A stretch of 40,904 nt of DNA from CAYMAX01 sp964388595. Lineage in GTDB: Bacteria; Bacteroidota; Bacteroidia; Bacteroidales; UBA932. Below the pieces are notes generated by a model. The model saw only the letters and a program-made list of their open reading frames with translations, was not told the origin of the DNA and did not search any database. The stretch is from assembly GCA_964388595.1 (NCBI GenBank), contig CAYMAX010000006.1, forward strand, positions 1 through 40,904, given 5' to 3'. Made by a program: the position numbers and the translations under genes. The first letter of the stretch is position 1; each line of letters starts with the position of its first letter. Positions 15,295 through 24,832 of this stretch are shown here, one piece after another.

Positions 15295-18200
15295 TTAGAA
15301 ATTAAGGTTTGTCACTAAAGAGTAGGAGATGTTGTATCTATCCAGGAAGTTAATCAACTCATCCGATACTTCTACTTTGTATTTGCCTGAGAAAAATTCG
15401 CTTGTCAGTTTGTGGGCACTGTCGGAGACTTTAAGTGACAACACAGTGTTGCCTTTATTGGTCTTGAGGGTGTGGATAAATTCTTTTCGAAAGCTTTGAT
15501 TAAGCATCGAGACATCGAGTGAAAGGACTATCTCTTTGATAAATTTTTCACGAGCGTTGGACAGAAGAGTGATGGCTTTGATTTTTGGTTCACATGCAAT
15601 AGGTTTGGGATGTTCATATTTGCCATCTCTTGAACGTTGCTTTTCTTTTTCTTCAGGGGACAAATAGGGGTAACGGGGTGCAAGAATGACATCGAGGAGT
15701 AAAGTGTAGTGCAACTGCTTATAGCTGAGAAAAGCCTCATGATCCTTTCCGAATAGAGTAAAAGTCATATTGCTGACGAAATCTTCGATGGTGAGCCTGC
15801 TCCAGAGTTTATTGTTTTTGGACGTTCTCTCTTCCACTCCTGTGACTATGCCGGCTATGATATATTCTTTGCCAAACAGAGACTCGTTTTTCATCGCTTC
15901 TGCAGCTTTTTCCTGCACTTCTTCTATGGTACCGGTGGTAAAATGCTCTATTTCGAAGCGAAATTGATTTAGTGGATGGTCGGATATGTACATCCCGACA
16001 AGTTCTTTCTCTTTGCGCAGCATCTCAAATTTATCGAGAGGAGGTACTATGGGCAATGTCGGTTTGGAAGTCTCGATGGCATCGCCACCGCCGAAAAGGT
16101 TATTTTTATTAGAGATAGAATCTTTCTGAAAACGGGCACCGTAGCGAAGCAAAATATCTGTAAAAGTCTCTCCCTTCCCAGCTTCTACACTGAAAGAACC
16201 TCTATTGATGTCGGGAAAACAATCGAAAGCACCCGAAAAAGCCAAAGCTTCTATCCCTTTTTTGTTGATGGTACTTAGATTGACCCTCTCTATGAAATCA
16301 AATATATCCTTAAAAGGACCCCCTTCTTTGCGAACTTCAATGATGGAATCGATGGCGATACTTCCAATCCCTTTGATGCCTGCCATCCCAAATCTGATAT
16401 TACCCTCTTTGTTGACAGTGAAATTGGTATAACTTTCATTGATATCGGGGCTGAGGACCAAAATATTTTTCTTACGACAGTCGTCCATAAACTTGGTAAT
16501 ATCCTTCATGTTATTGGCACTGTTGCTGAGAGTGGCAGCCATATATTCAGCAGGATAATGGGCTTTGAGATAACCGGTCTGATAACCTATCCAGGCGTAA
16601 CAAGTGGCGTGAGACTTATTGAAGGCATAATCCGAAAAAGATTTCCAGTCGTTCCAAATCTTATTGAGAGTCGCTTCAGGGTAACCATGCTCGAGTCCTC
16701 CAGCGAAAAATTGTTCGCGAAGTTTGGCCATCACAGAACGATTTTTTTTACCCATTGCCTTGCGGAGGGTATCGGCCTGACCTTTGGAGAAACCGGCCAA
16801 TTTTTGAGACAGAAGCATCACTTGCTCTTGATAGACAGTCACTCCGTATGTATCTTGAAGATACTCCGACATATCGGGCAAATCGTATTCTATCTTCTTG
16901 TCTCCGTGTTTGCGAGCTACGAAGTCAGGAATATAGTTCATGGGACCGGGGCGATAGAGTGCATTCATGGCTATCAGGTCTTCAAACCGAGATGGTTTCA
17001 ACTCTCTCAGCCATTTTTGCATTCCGTCAGACTCAAATTGAAATACCCCTATGGTATCTCCACGACTGAAGAGCTGATATGTCAGTTCGTCGTCGATGGG
17101 AATAGTGTTAATATCTATATCGACACCTTTGGACAGTTTGATATTATTTACACAATCACGAAGTATGGAGAGGGTTTTTAAACCCAAGAAGTCCATTTTT
17201 AACATTCCTACGGACTCGATGAGGGTACCTTCATATTGTGAAACGAGAATATCCTGACCGGTATCTTTATCTTTAGCAGTGCAGATGGGAATATAATTGG
17301 AGAGGTCATCTCTTCCTATGATGGTGGCACAGGCGTGAACACCTGTGTTGCGGACAGTACCCTCCAATTTGTCGGCATAGAAGATGGTGTCCTTGACAAG
17401 TTGATTGTCTGAATTGGAGGCCTCCTGAAATTCCTTAACTTTCTCAAGACAGAGACGAATGGTGGGGGGGACATCTTTTGTCTTTTTCTTTTTGGCAGTA
17501 CCTGATGTGCCATTGGCATCTTCCTCTTTATCTGCTTCCTCAACAGTAAATTTATCGGGAATTAATTTGGCAAGTCTGTCTGTCTCCTGAAGGGGGAGTT
17601 TCTGGATTCGTCCCACATCCCTGATAGCACTTTTGGCAGCCAACGTGCCAAATGTGATGACATGAGAGACATGGTCTTTGCCATATTTGGTCTCAACATA
17701 TTGCAATACTTTGTATCGGCCCTCATCATCGAAATCGATGTCAATATCGGGCATTGAGATACGGTCAGGATTGAGAAATCTTTCGAACAGAAGATGGTAT
17801 TTGATGGGGTCGATATTGGTAATGTAAAGAGAATAGGCTACAGCAGACCCTGCTGCAGAGCCACGTCCCGGTCCTACCCAAACTCCCATATTGCGTGCAG
17901 CTGCGATAAAATCCTGTACTATGAGAAAATAATCGGGGAACCCCATTTTCTTAATGGTATCCAATTCAAAATTCAAACGCTCAGTGATAGAGGGGTCCAT
18001 TGTCTCTCCATATCTCTTTCTGGCTCCCTGGAATGTGAGGTCTCTCAAATATTCATTGGAATCGGAATAACCATCCGGGAGAGGAAAGAGAGGTAAAATA
18101 AGATTGGAATCAAGGTCGATGACCTCCACTTTGTCGGCTATTTCGAGGGTATTGGAGATGACTTCAGGATGGTCTTTGAATATCTCTTCCATCTCCTGAG

Positions 18201-18969
18201 TGGTTTTGAGATATTCCTGTTGGGTGTAACGCAACCGTTTGGGGTCGTCAAAATCGGAATTGGTGTTGATACAGATAAGTCGGTCGTGAGCCTTACCATC
18301 TTCTTTCTTCACAAAATGGACATCGTTGGTGGCAATGACTTTGACATTATGTTTCTGTGCGAGAGGGAATATCACATCATTGACTTTTTGCTGCAATTCG
18401 AAAGTGGAAGTCTCGGCCCCAGGAATGTCAGTCTCGTGACGCATAACTTCGAGATAAAAATCATCTCCGAAAAGATGTTTATACCACTCTATCAACTCTT
18501 CAGCCTTGTTGATGTCCCCTTCGAGAATAGCTTGGGGAATCTCTCCTCCCAGACATGCCGAAGAGCAAATCAGCCCCTCGTGATATTTCTCCAAAAGTTC
18601 GTGGTCAATTCTCGGTTTGTAATGAAATCCTTCGATATAAGAAAGTGATGAGAGCTTGGCAAGATTGTGATAGCCCTGCATGTTTTTGGCCAAAAGGATG
18701 AGATGATATGAGCTTTGGTCTTCACGTCCCTTGCGCTCGGTTCTGCTCCCGCGAGCGATGTACATCTCGCTGCCAATTATGGGCTTTACTCCATTGTTCA
18801 ACTTTTTGGCTGTATCGAGAAATTCTTTGACACCAAACATATTGCCGTGGTCTGTGATGGCAAGAGCAGGCTGATGATACTCTGATGCTGCCATCAAAAG
18901 ATCTTTGATGCGCGAAGCTCCATCAAGTACGGAGTAAAAAGTATGAACGTGAAGATGGACGAAAGGCAT
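15295..18969 (-). CDS. dnaE: DNA polymerase III alpha subunit
   Basis: A 1224-aa replicative polymerase subunit. The PHP domain is at the N-terminus (FVHLHVHTFYSVLDG and ALAITDHGNMFG). The palm is marked by VGPGRGSAAGS (about 366-375) and PDIDIDFDD (407-415) with the catalytic aspartates, followed by HVSHVITFGTLAAKSAIRD. An OB-fold region (IIAGIVTGVEERTSKNNK) lies in the C-terminal third. A short Lys-rich low-complexity insert (GTAKKKKTKD) interrupts the region after the palm motifs. Length fits the Bacteroidales DnaE class. The start is 1 nt after the gpmI stop, so gpmI and dnaE are likely one transcript. Confidence 0.96.
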   Translation of the reverse strand: MPFVHLHVHTFYSVLDGASRIKDLLMAASEYHQPALAITDHGNMFGVKEFLDTAKKLNNGVKPIIGSEMYIARGSRTERKGREDQSSYHLILLAKNMQGYHNLAKLSSLSYIEGFHYKPRIDHELLEKYHEGLICSSACLGGEIPQAILEGDINKAEELIEWYKHLFGDDFYLEVMRHETDIPGAETSTFELQQKVNDVIFPLAQKHNVKVIATNDVHFVKKEDGKAHDRLICINTNSDFDDPKRLRYTQQEYLKTTQEMEEIFKDHPEVISNTLEIADKVEVIDLDSNLILPLFPLPDGYSDSNEYLRDLTFQGARKRYGETMDPSITERLNFELDTIKKMGFPDYFLIVQDFIAAARNMGVWVGPGRGSAAGSAVAYSLYITNIDPIKYHLLFERFLNPDRISMPDIDIDFDDEGRYKVLQYVETKYGKDHVSHVITFGTLAAKSAIRDVGRIQKLPLQETDRLAKLIPDKFTVEEADKEEDANGTSGTAKKKKTKDVPPTIRLCLEKVKEFQEASNSDNQLVKDTIFYADKLEGTVRNTGVHACATIIGRDDLSNYIPICTAKDKDTGQDILVSQYEGTLIESVGMLKMDFLGLKTLSILRDCVNNIKLSKGVDIDINTIPIDDELTYQLFSRGDTIGVFQFESDGMQKWLRELKPSRFEDLIAMNALYRPGPMNYIPDFVARKHGDKKIEYDLPDMSEYLQDTYGVTVYQEQVMLLSQKLAGFSKGQADTLRKAMGKKNRSVMAKLREQFFAGGLEHGYPEATLNKIWNDWKSFSDYAFNKSHATCYAWIGYQTGYLKAHYPAEYMAATLSNSANNMKDITKFMDDCRKKNILVLSPDINESYTNFTVNKEGNIRFGMAGIKGIGSIAIDSIIEVRKEGGPFKDIFDFIERVNLSTINKKGIEALAFSGAFDCFPDINRGSFSVEAGKGETFTDILLRYGARFQKDSISNKNNLFGGGDAIETSKPTLPIVPPLDKFEMLRKEKELVGMYISDHPLNQFRFEIEHFTTGTIEEVQEKAAEAMKNESLFGKEYIIAGIVTGVEERTSKNNKLWSRLTIEDFVSNMTFTLFGKDHEAFLSYKQLHYTLLLDVILAPRYPYLSPEEKEKQRSRDGKYEHPKPIACEPKIKAITLLSNAREKFIKEIVLSLDVSMLNQSFRKEFIHTLKTNKGNTVLSLKVSDSAHKLTSEFFSGKYKVEVSDELINFLDRYNISYSLVTNLNF

Positions 18970-18970
18970 A

Positions 18971-20488
18971 TTAGCAAAGGGATTTACCTGTCATATCTTG
19001 GGGCTGGGGGATACCCATAATGTGAAGCATAGTGGGGGCAATGTCTGCCAGACGACCATCTCTGACTTTGTGAATATCATCGTCCACTACTATGAACTGC
19101 ACAGGATTGAGAGAGTGGGCGGTGTTGGGCGTGCCATCGTCATTTACTGCATGGTCTGCATTGCCGTGGTCGGCGGTGATAAGGACAGTATATCCCTGTT
19201 TGCGTGCAGCTGTCACCACCTTTTCAACACATTTGTCTATGGTCTCTACGGCTTTGCAAATAGCGGGATAAACACCTGTATGACCCACCATATCTCCGTT
19301 GGCATAATTGAGTATAATCATATCGAAGATGCCCTTATCAATCTCATTGATGAGAGTATCGGTAACTTCAGGTGCAGACATTTGTGGCTGGAGATCATAG
19401 GTGGCTACTTTTGGGGAGTTGATAAGGTCTCTCGACTCTCCTTCAAAAGGAGCTTCACGTCCACCTGAGAAAAAGAATGTGACATGAGCATATTTCTCAG
19501 TCTCTGCTATGCGCAACTGTTTGAGGCCATGTTTGGAGACCACTTCGCCGATAGTGTCGTGGACATTTTCCTTGTCAAAAAGAATATGAAGGCCTGTGAA
19601 ATGGTCATCATAAGGGGTGAGGCAACAATAGTAAAGAGGAAGGGTGTGCATGCCATATTCTGGCATATTCTGTTGTGTGAGAACAGAAGTAATCTCACGG
19701 GCACGGTCGTTGCGGAAATTATAAAATACCACTGCGTCTCCTTCTTGAAGCTTTCCTATCGCCTTTCCCGATGCGTCCACAGCACATAATGGCTTTATAA
19801 ATTCGTCAGTAATACCATCTTGGTAAGACTGCTTGACGGCTGTTACAGGGTCAGTGAACGGGGTCCCTTCGCCATTTACGATAAGATCATACGCCAACTT
19901 TATCCTTTCCCATCTTTTGTCGCGATCCATGGCATAGTATCTGCCAATAATGGAGGCTATGTGTGCGTTGGTACCGGCACATTTGCCATGCAGTTCCTCA
20001 ACAAAACCGGCACCACTTCTGGGGTCACAGTCGCGCCCATCCATAAAGCAGTGAATGTATATTTTGGGGACTTTGAGCTGAGAGGCAACATTCAAAAATT
20101 CGAAGAGATGGTCGAGAGAACTATGGACTCCGCCATGAGAGCATAATCCGAAGAAATGGAGAGCTTTGCCTGAAGTGGAAAGATAGTCAAACAGATTTTT
20201 GATTTCTTTGTTTTCAAGCAATTTATGTTCTGAGCAAGCCATATTTATCTTGACTAAATCCTGGTACACGATGCGACCGGCACCGATATTTAAGTGACCA
20301 ACTTCTGAATTGCCCATCTGACCTGATGGAAGACCTACATCCTGACCGCTTGCAGAGAGATGTGAAAAGGGATATAGGCTTCTCAGAGAATCAATAAAAG
20401 GGGCCCCCTGAGTGTAAATGGCATTGGAATGATCGTGTTTCCCCTCTCCCCATCCATCGAGAATCATCAGCAGTACTTTTTTATCCAT
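18971..20488 (-). CDS. gpmI: 2,3-bisphosphoglycerate-independent phosphoglycerate mutase
   Basis: A 505-aa glycolytic enzyme converting 3- to 2-phosphoglycerate, with no 2,3-BPG cofactor. The start is MDKKVLLMILDGWGEG (ATG at 20488), with Asp and Gly of the first metal site. The phosphoserine loop is GQMGNSEVGHLNIGAGR, substrate-binding residues appear in HCFMDGRDCDPRSG, and the second metal cluster is ITADHGNADH near the C-terminus. Standard length. It precedes dnaE with 1 nt between stop and start, and is divergent from rnr across a 48-bp region that carries promoters for both. Confidence 0.96.
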   Translation of the reverse strand: MDKKVLLMILDGWGEGKHDHSNAIYTQGAPFIDSLRSLYPFSHLSASGQDVGLPSGQMGNSEVGHLNIGAGRIVYQDLVKINMACSEHKLLENKEIKNLFDYLSTSGKALHFFGLCSHGGVHSSLDHLFEFLNVASQLKVPKIYIHCFMDGRDCDPRSGAGFVEELHGKCAGTNAHIASIIGRYYAMDRDKRWERIKLAYDLIVNGEGTPFTDPVTAVKQSYQDGITDEFIKPLCAVDASGKAIGKLQEGDAVVFYNFRNDRAREITSVLTQQNMPEYGMHTLPLYYCCLTPYDDHFTGLHILFDKENVHDTIGEVVSKHGLKQLRIAETEKYAHVTFFFSGGREAPFEGESRDLINSPKVATYDLQPQMSAPEVTDTLINEIDKGIFDMIILNYANGDMVGHTGVYPAICKAVETIDKCVEKVVTAARKQGYTVLITADHGNADHAVNDDGTPNTAHSLNPVQFIVVDDDIHKVRDGRLADIAPTMLHIMGIPQPQDMTGKSLC

Positions 20489-20496
20489 AATTGTTG

Positions 20497-20504
20497 TATA
20501 TTTG
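20497..20504 (+). promoter_or_regulatory. -7 box for rnr
   Basis: TATATTTG fits TAnnTTTG exactly and lies 32 nt before the rnr ATG at 20537. No clear -33 TTTG is seen; only a T-run at about 20475-20480. Confidence 0.45.
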
Positions 20505-20521
20505 TCGTTCTTTAGAAGTTG

Positions 20522-20552
20522 TAAAGATATACAATAATGAGAAAAAATCAAC
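20522..20552 (-). promoter_or_regulatory. Promoter for gpmI-dnaE, overlapping the rnr start
   Basis: On the minus strand GTTG (20552-20549) and TATCTTTA (20529-20522, 7 of 8 to consensus) are separated by exactly 19 bp. The -33 element lies inside the first codons of rnr. Confidence 0.5.
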
Positions 20553-22549
20553 TCCCAAAATTTATTAAGAAATCACACAAAACCAAAAAAGAGCGTACGG
20601 AATTGGAGGGGACAGTCAGTATGACACGTGAGGGCTACGCTTTTATCACAGTTCAAGGAATGGAGGCAGATATTTTTATCCCTGCCCATAAACTTCGCGG
20701 AGCACTTAATGGCGACAAAGTCAAAATTATAGCGAAAGATAAAGGAGGCGTCAAGCCCAATGGACGTCCACGCAGGATAGATGGTGAAGTAGTTTATATC
20801 GTTGAACGTTCCAAAAAGCCATATATCGGTATCTTGCAGGTATCACGTGGGGAAGCTTGGGTGATAGTGGAGAGCAGAGTCATGCCGTATGATGTCAAAC
20901 TTATTCGTTCCGAACTTGACAAGTGGTATGGGGAAAATAAATGGACTCCTGCTGAAGTATCCGGGACCAAAGTGGCAGTATTAGTTACAGATTGGCCTAA
21001 GCATGCCGGTGCTCCGGTAGGAAAGCTGATTGATGTGCTGGGTGTCCCCGGACATAATGATACTGAGATGCACGCCATCCTTGCTGAATTCGGACTTCCT
21101 TATCGCTTCGAAGATTCAGTGGAGAAAGCGGCAGATAAAATATCAGATAAAATAACAGAAAAAGATATCGAGGGGCGCAGGGATTTCAGGAAGGTAACCA
21201 CTTTTACCATCGACCCCACAGATGCCAAAGATTTCGATGACGCCCTTTCCTATCGCCGTTTGGATGATGGCAACATAGAAGTGGGTGTTCATATCGCTGA
21301 TGTGACTTATTATGTAAAGCCCAATTCGATTGTAGATAAATGCGCTTACGAGAGAGGTACTTCTGTCTATCTTGTCGACAGGACGGTGCCTATGTTACCG
21401 GAGATGCTCTCCAATAAACTTTGTTCCCTCAGGCCTAACGAAGAGAAGTTGTGTTTTTCTGCAGTATTTGTAATGAATGATAAAGCCGAGGTCTTGGACA
21501 AGTGGTTTGGCAGGACTATTATCAATTCTGATTACAGATTTGATTATGATAAAGCTCAAGAGATAATTGAAACCGGTAAAGGACCTCTTTCACAAGAAAT
21601 CCACGAACTTTATCGACTTGCAGAGATTTTGAAGAAGAACCGTTTTGCTCATGGTTCTATCTCCTTCGAACGTCCCGAGATGAAAGTCGAAGTAGATGCT
21701 GAAGGGAAGCCATTGAATGTCTATGAAAAAATCAGTAAGGAGGCCAATTGGCTCATAGAAGAATATATGCTTTTGGCTAATAAATGTGTGGCGGAGTATG
21801 TAGGAAAGGTAGAAAAAGGAGCTCACCCCAAGACATTTGTCTATCGAATCCACGAAGATCCCAATCCCGAAAAGATAGAGTCTCTCCGTAAGTTTGCCAA
21901 ACTTTTCGGATACAATATGCCAGACCAACATTCTGAAAAAATCTCGACATCACTCAATACTTTGCTTGGCAAAGTCAAAGGTTCTCCCCAGGAGGGAGCT
22001 ATCGAGATGTTGGCTTTGCGTTCGATGGCGAGAGCACGTTATACCACAGACAATGTCGGCCACTATGGTCTTGCTTTTCCTTACTATACCCATTTTACCT
22101 CTCCCATCCGTCGATATCCCGATATGATGGTTCATCGTCTTCTCTCTATGTATCTGGACGGAGCTCCATCCCAAAACAAAGATTATTACGAAGATTGTTG
22201 CAAGTATGCATCAGAGCGTGAACAGATAGCTACCGATGCTGAGAGAGCAAGCATCAAATACAAACTATGTGAATATATGCAGGATAAAGTGGGACAGGAA
22301 TTTTCAGGTACTATCTCCGGATTGACTGATTGGGGGATGTATGTGGAAATAGAGCCTACGAAGGTCGAAGGAATGGTGGCATTACGTGATATTTCTGAAG
22401 ATTATTATCAGTTTGACGAAGAATCATATTCGATAGTGGGGAAGGGTAAAGGTCGCCGTTATACGATAGGAGATATAGTCAAAATCAGAGTCAAAAGAGC
22501 TTCTTTAGAGCAGAAGATTATTGACTACGAACTCATTACCTCGGAGTGA
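20537..22549 (+). CDS. rnr: Ribonuclease R
   Basis: A 670-aa 3'-5' exoribonuclease. It has an N-terminal basic tail, cold-shock-like domains (ELEGTVSMTREGYAFITV), the RNB catalytic domain with FTIDPTDAKDFDDALSYR (the aspartates that bind Mg2+) and HIADVTYYVKP, then LPYYTHFTSPIRRYPDM-type sequence, and a C-terminal S1 domain beginning GTISGLTDWGMYVEIEPTKV. RNase R degrades structured RNA and takes part in RNA and ribosome quality control. Slightly shorter than many Bacteroides homologues. Its last 25 bp overlap the end of the convergent MATE gene. Confidence 0.95.
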   Translation: MRKNQLPKFIKKSHKTKKERTELEGTVSMTREGYAFITVQGMEADIFIPAHKLRGALNGDKVKIIAKDKGGVKPNGRPRRIDGEVVYIVERSKKPYIGILQVSRGEAWVIVESRVMPYDVKLIRSELDKWYGENKWTPAEVSGTKVAVLVTDWPKHAGAPVGKLIDVLGVPGHNDTEMHAILAEFGLPYRFEDSVEKAADKISDKITEKDIEGRRDFRKVTTFTIDPTDAKDFDDALSYRRLDDGNIEVGVHIADVTYYVKPNSIVDKCAYERGTSVYLVDRTVPMLPEMLSNKLCSLRPNEEKLCFSAVFVMNDKAEVLDKWFGRTIINSDYRFDYDKAQEIIETGKGPLSQEIHELYRLAEILKKNRFAHGSISFERPEMKVEVDAEGKPLNVYEKISKEANWLIEEYMLLANKCVAEYVGKVEKGAHPKTFVYRIHEDPNPEKIESLRKFAKLFGYNMPDQHSEKISTSLNTLLGKVKGSPQEGAIEMLALRSMARARYTTDNVGHYGLAFPYYTHFTSPIRRYPDMMVHRLLSMYLDGAPSQNKDYYEDCCKYASEREQIATDAERASIKYKLCEYMQDKVGQEFSGTISGLTDWGMYVEIEPTKVEGMVALRDISEDYYQFDEESYSIVGKGKGRRYTIGDIVKIRVKRASLEQKIIDYELITSE

Positions 22550-23850
22550 GGAGAGGGTATTCTGTCATAGACTTCTCGTTTTGCCGCTATTGACATGTAA
22601 ATATCCCTTGCTACCAAATGGGCAAAATATGCCATGTAAAGTGCATGGATGCCCCAAATGTTTCTAAAGGCATAATAACACAAGTAGAAAGCGATACAAG
22701 CTACAATCATACAATTGCGTATAGGCTTTGAAGCTGTTGCTCCAATATAGATGCCATCCCACATAAAAGCGATACTGCCAAATACAGGCATAAGTATCAA
22801 CCAGATCAGAAAAGGTTGAGAGCAGGTCACTATCCACTGGTCCGAGGTCATAATCTTAACGAGCCACTCCCCTCCAAAAAGATAAAACAAAGTGGAGACT
22901 ACTCCAATGCCTGCCGCCCATACAAAGAGCAACTTGGAAGAAGAGATGAGCGAAGGTTTATCCTGTGCCCCGATGAATCGTCCGGTAAGTGCCTCTCCCG
23001 CGTAGGCAAAACCATCGATAAAGTAAGAATAAAGCATCATAAGTTTCATCATAATGGCACTTACAGCCAACATAGTATTGCCATATTTGGCAGCCAGAGT
23101 AGTAAATCCGCAATAGATAAACATAAAACATAAAGAACGGATGAAGAGGTTGCCGTTGAGGAGATAAAAAGCCTTCATATCCCTCAATTTGATGCTTGCT
23201 TTGACTTTTATGAACTTGAATAGTTTTTTATAGTAACAGAATAAGAGGATAATAGATAGCAATAGTCCGGTATATTGTGCTATGACTGTCCCAAGAGCGA
23301 TGCCATTGAATCCTAATGGGGTGAATAATCCCAGCCAGATGCTCATACCAAGATTGACGAAATTGACCACAACATCTATTATCATGGGGCTTACGGTATT
23401 TTGCATACCTATGAACCATCCTTTGAAGACGAAAAGGGCTAAAGTGGCAGGGGCAGCCCAAATCCTGATGAAGAAATATTGTCTGGCAAGAGTTTCTACC
23501 TCTGGAGTACAGTCAATAAAGAAAAATGCAATCTCGACAAAAAACCACTGTATGGCTATGAGAAATATTGCAGAAAACAACGAAGTAGCGATGCCCTGCG
23601 TAAAATATTTCATTGCATCGGGGAAGCTCCGCCGACCATAAGCCTGCGCAGTCAATCCTCCCGTACCAACTCTCAAAAAACCGAAATTCCAGTAAAGAAG
23701 GTCAAAAAGCATAGTACCGATGGCAATAGCACCGATGGCAGCAGTATTGCCCAACCTTCCTGCCACAGCGATATCCACCATACCCACCAAAGGGACTGTG
23801 ATATTTGCCAAGATGCTGGGTATAGAGAGTTTCAGGATACGGCGATTCAT
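22525..23850 (-). CDS. MATE-family efflux transporter (DinF-like)
   Basis: A 441-aa inner-membrane protein with about 12 hydrophobic segments and the MATE start LKLSIPSILANITVPLVGMVDIAVAGRLG; NFGFLRVGTGGLTAQAYGR and the mid-protein repeat NLFIRSLCFMFIYCGF support two related halves. MATE proteins export cationic drugs or metabolites in exchange for Na+ or H+. The substrate cannot be read. The start overlaps the rsgA stop by 4 nt (ATGA type), so it is the second gene of an rsgA-MATE operon. Confidence 0.9.
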   Translation of the reverse strand: MNRRILKLSIPSILANITVPLVGMVDIAVAGRLGNTAAIGAIAIGTMLFDLLYWNFGFLRVGTGGLTAQAYGRRSFPDAMKYFTQGIATSLFSAIFLIAIQWFFVEIAFFFIDCTPEVETLARQYFFIRIWAAPATLALFVFKGWFIGMQNTVSPMIIDVVVNFVNLGMSIWLGLFTPLGFNGIALGTVIAQYTGLLLSIILLFCYYKKLFKFIKVKASIKLRDMKAFYLLNGNLFIRSLCFMFIYCGFTTLAAKYGNTMLAVSAIMMKLMMLYSYFIDGFAYAGEALTGRFIGAQDKPSLISSSKLLFVWAAGIGVVSTLFYLFGGEWLVKIMTSDQWIVTCSQPFLIWLILMPVFGSIAFMWDGIYIGATASKPIRNCMIVACIAFYLCYYAFRNIWGIHALYMAYFAHLVARDIYMSIAAKREVYDRIPSPHSEVMSS

Positions 23851-24794
23851 ATTCTGTATTTGGTTTTATCCTCCAACATTCCGAGATATGAATTGTATCT
23901 CTCCAAAGAAATAGTACCAAGGTCCACTGCCTCTTTCACTGCGCAGTAAGGTTCGTGAGTGTGGGTGCATGGTTTGTACCGACATCCATCCATTACCCGC
24001 AGCATTTCGGGGAAATAAGTAGAAATCTCATTTTTATCCAAATCTACCAGTCCGAATCCTCTGATACCGGGGGTATCAATAATAAATCCACCTCCGGTGA
24101 GGGGGTACATCTCATAAAAAGTAGTGGTGTGCTTTCCTTGCAGGTGCGCTTCTGAAATAGGTAATATTTTGGGAGTCAGGGAAGGGTCAAGTGCCTTGAT
24201 CAGCGAAGATTTTCCTACTCCGGAGACTCCTGAAAAAAGAGAGATTCCATTGCTGTTGCACTCTTTGCGCAGTACATCGACACCTCTATTGGTGATGGCA
24301 GAGGTGTCAATAATGTCATATCCTGCTTCGCCATATATTTTCTTGAAGAGAGCCACTTTGGAGCTGTGATGCCTGTCGTAAAGATCGATTTTGTTGAGGA
24401 TAATCTTCACAGGGACTTTATAAGCCTGGCAAGTAACTAAAAATCTATCAATAAAAGCCCATTTGGTGTCGGGACAATCCATAGTGACTACAAGGTAAGC
24501 AACATCAATGTTGGCCGCGATGATGTGGGTCTGTTTGGAGAGATTGGTGGCTTGACGGATGACGCAATTTTTACGAGGGAGAATATCAGAGATAACCCCT
24601 TCTTCATATTCCACGATATCTCCTACTGTCAATGGATTGGTAGAGTTATCTCCCAAGAGGCGAAGTTTGCCACGGATGACCACCGGGAAAGGGTCCCACT
24701 CGGGGAGTCTGGAGATCAAATAATGACTTCCGGTATGCTTTACTACAGTAGCTTTTCCCTTGACGATTTTTTCCACGGCTGCGAAGATACACAT
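23847..24794 (-). CDS. rsgA: Small ribosomal subunit biogenesis GTPase RsgA
   Basis: A 315-aa circularly permuted GTPase that checks late 30S assembly. The order is an OB domain, then G4 (ILNKIDLYD), G1 (SGVSGVGKSSLIKAL), G3 (IDTPGIRGFGL), and a C-terminal zinc-binding region CRYKPCTHTHEPYCAVKEA. The ATG at 24794 is used here. An in-frame GTG at 24776 is a real alternative, because a TATCTTCG promoter-like box covers codons 2-5 and would start transcription inside the longer frame. It is followed by the MATE gene with a 4-nt overlap. Confidence 0.94.
   Translation of the reverse strand: MCIFAAVEKIVKGKATVVKHTGSHYLISRLPEWDPFPVVIRGKLRLLGDNSTNPLTVGDIVEYEEGVISDILPRKNCVIRQATNLSKQTHIIAANIDVAYLVVTMDCPDTKWAFIDRFLVTCQAYKVPVKIILNKIDLYDRHHSSKVALFKKIYGEAGYDIIDTSAITNRGVDVLRKECNSNGISLFSGVSGVGKSSLIKALDPSLTPKILPISEAHLQGKHTTTFYEMYPLTGGGFIIDTPGIRGFGLVDLDKNEISTYFPEMLRVMDGCRYKPCTHTHEPYCAVKEAVDLGTISLERYNSYLGMLEDKTKYRI
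24782..24789 (-). promoter_or_regulatory. Promoter-like -7 box at the rsgA start
   Basis: TATCTTCG on the minus strand (7 of 8 to TAnnTTTG) lies 5 nt before the alternative GTG start at 24776 and inside the longer reading frame. The -33 position at 19 bp holds only GTTA. Confidence 0.3.
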
Positions 24795-24808
24795 TTATCA
24801 AAAAGGAT

Positions 24809-24816
24809 TAACTTTG
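24809..24816 (+). promoter_or_regulatory. -7 box for the prenyl synthase operon
   Basis: TAACTTTG is a perfect TAnnTTTG box and lies 16 nt before the ATG at 24833. No convincing -33 element. Confidence 0.45.
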
Positions 24817-24832
24817 CCTAAAATAATATTTC

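Noticed and set aside
16558..17181. 207-codon plus-strand open frame inside dnaE
   Set aside because: Mirror of conserved DnaE coding sequence; no recognisable domain.
18225..18249. TGTAAC-N15-CGTC inside dnaE
   Set aside because: Spacer of 15, wrong place and strand for any gene; coding sequence explains it.
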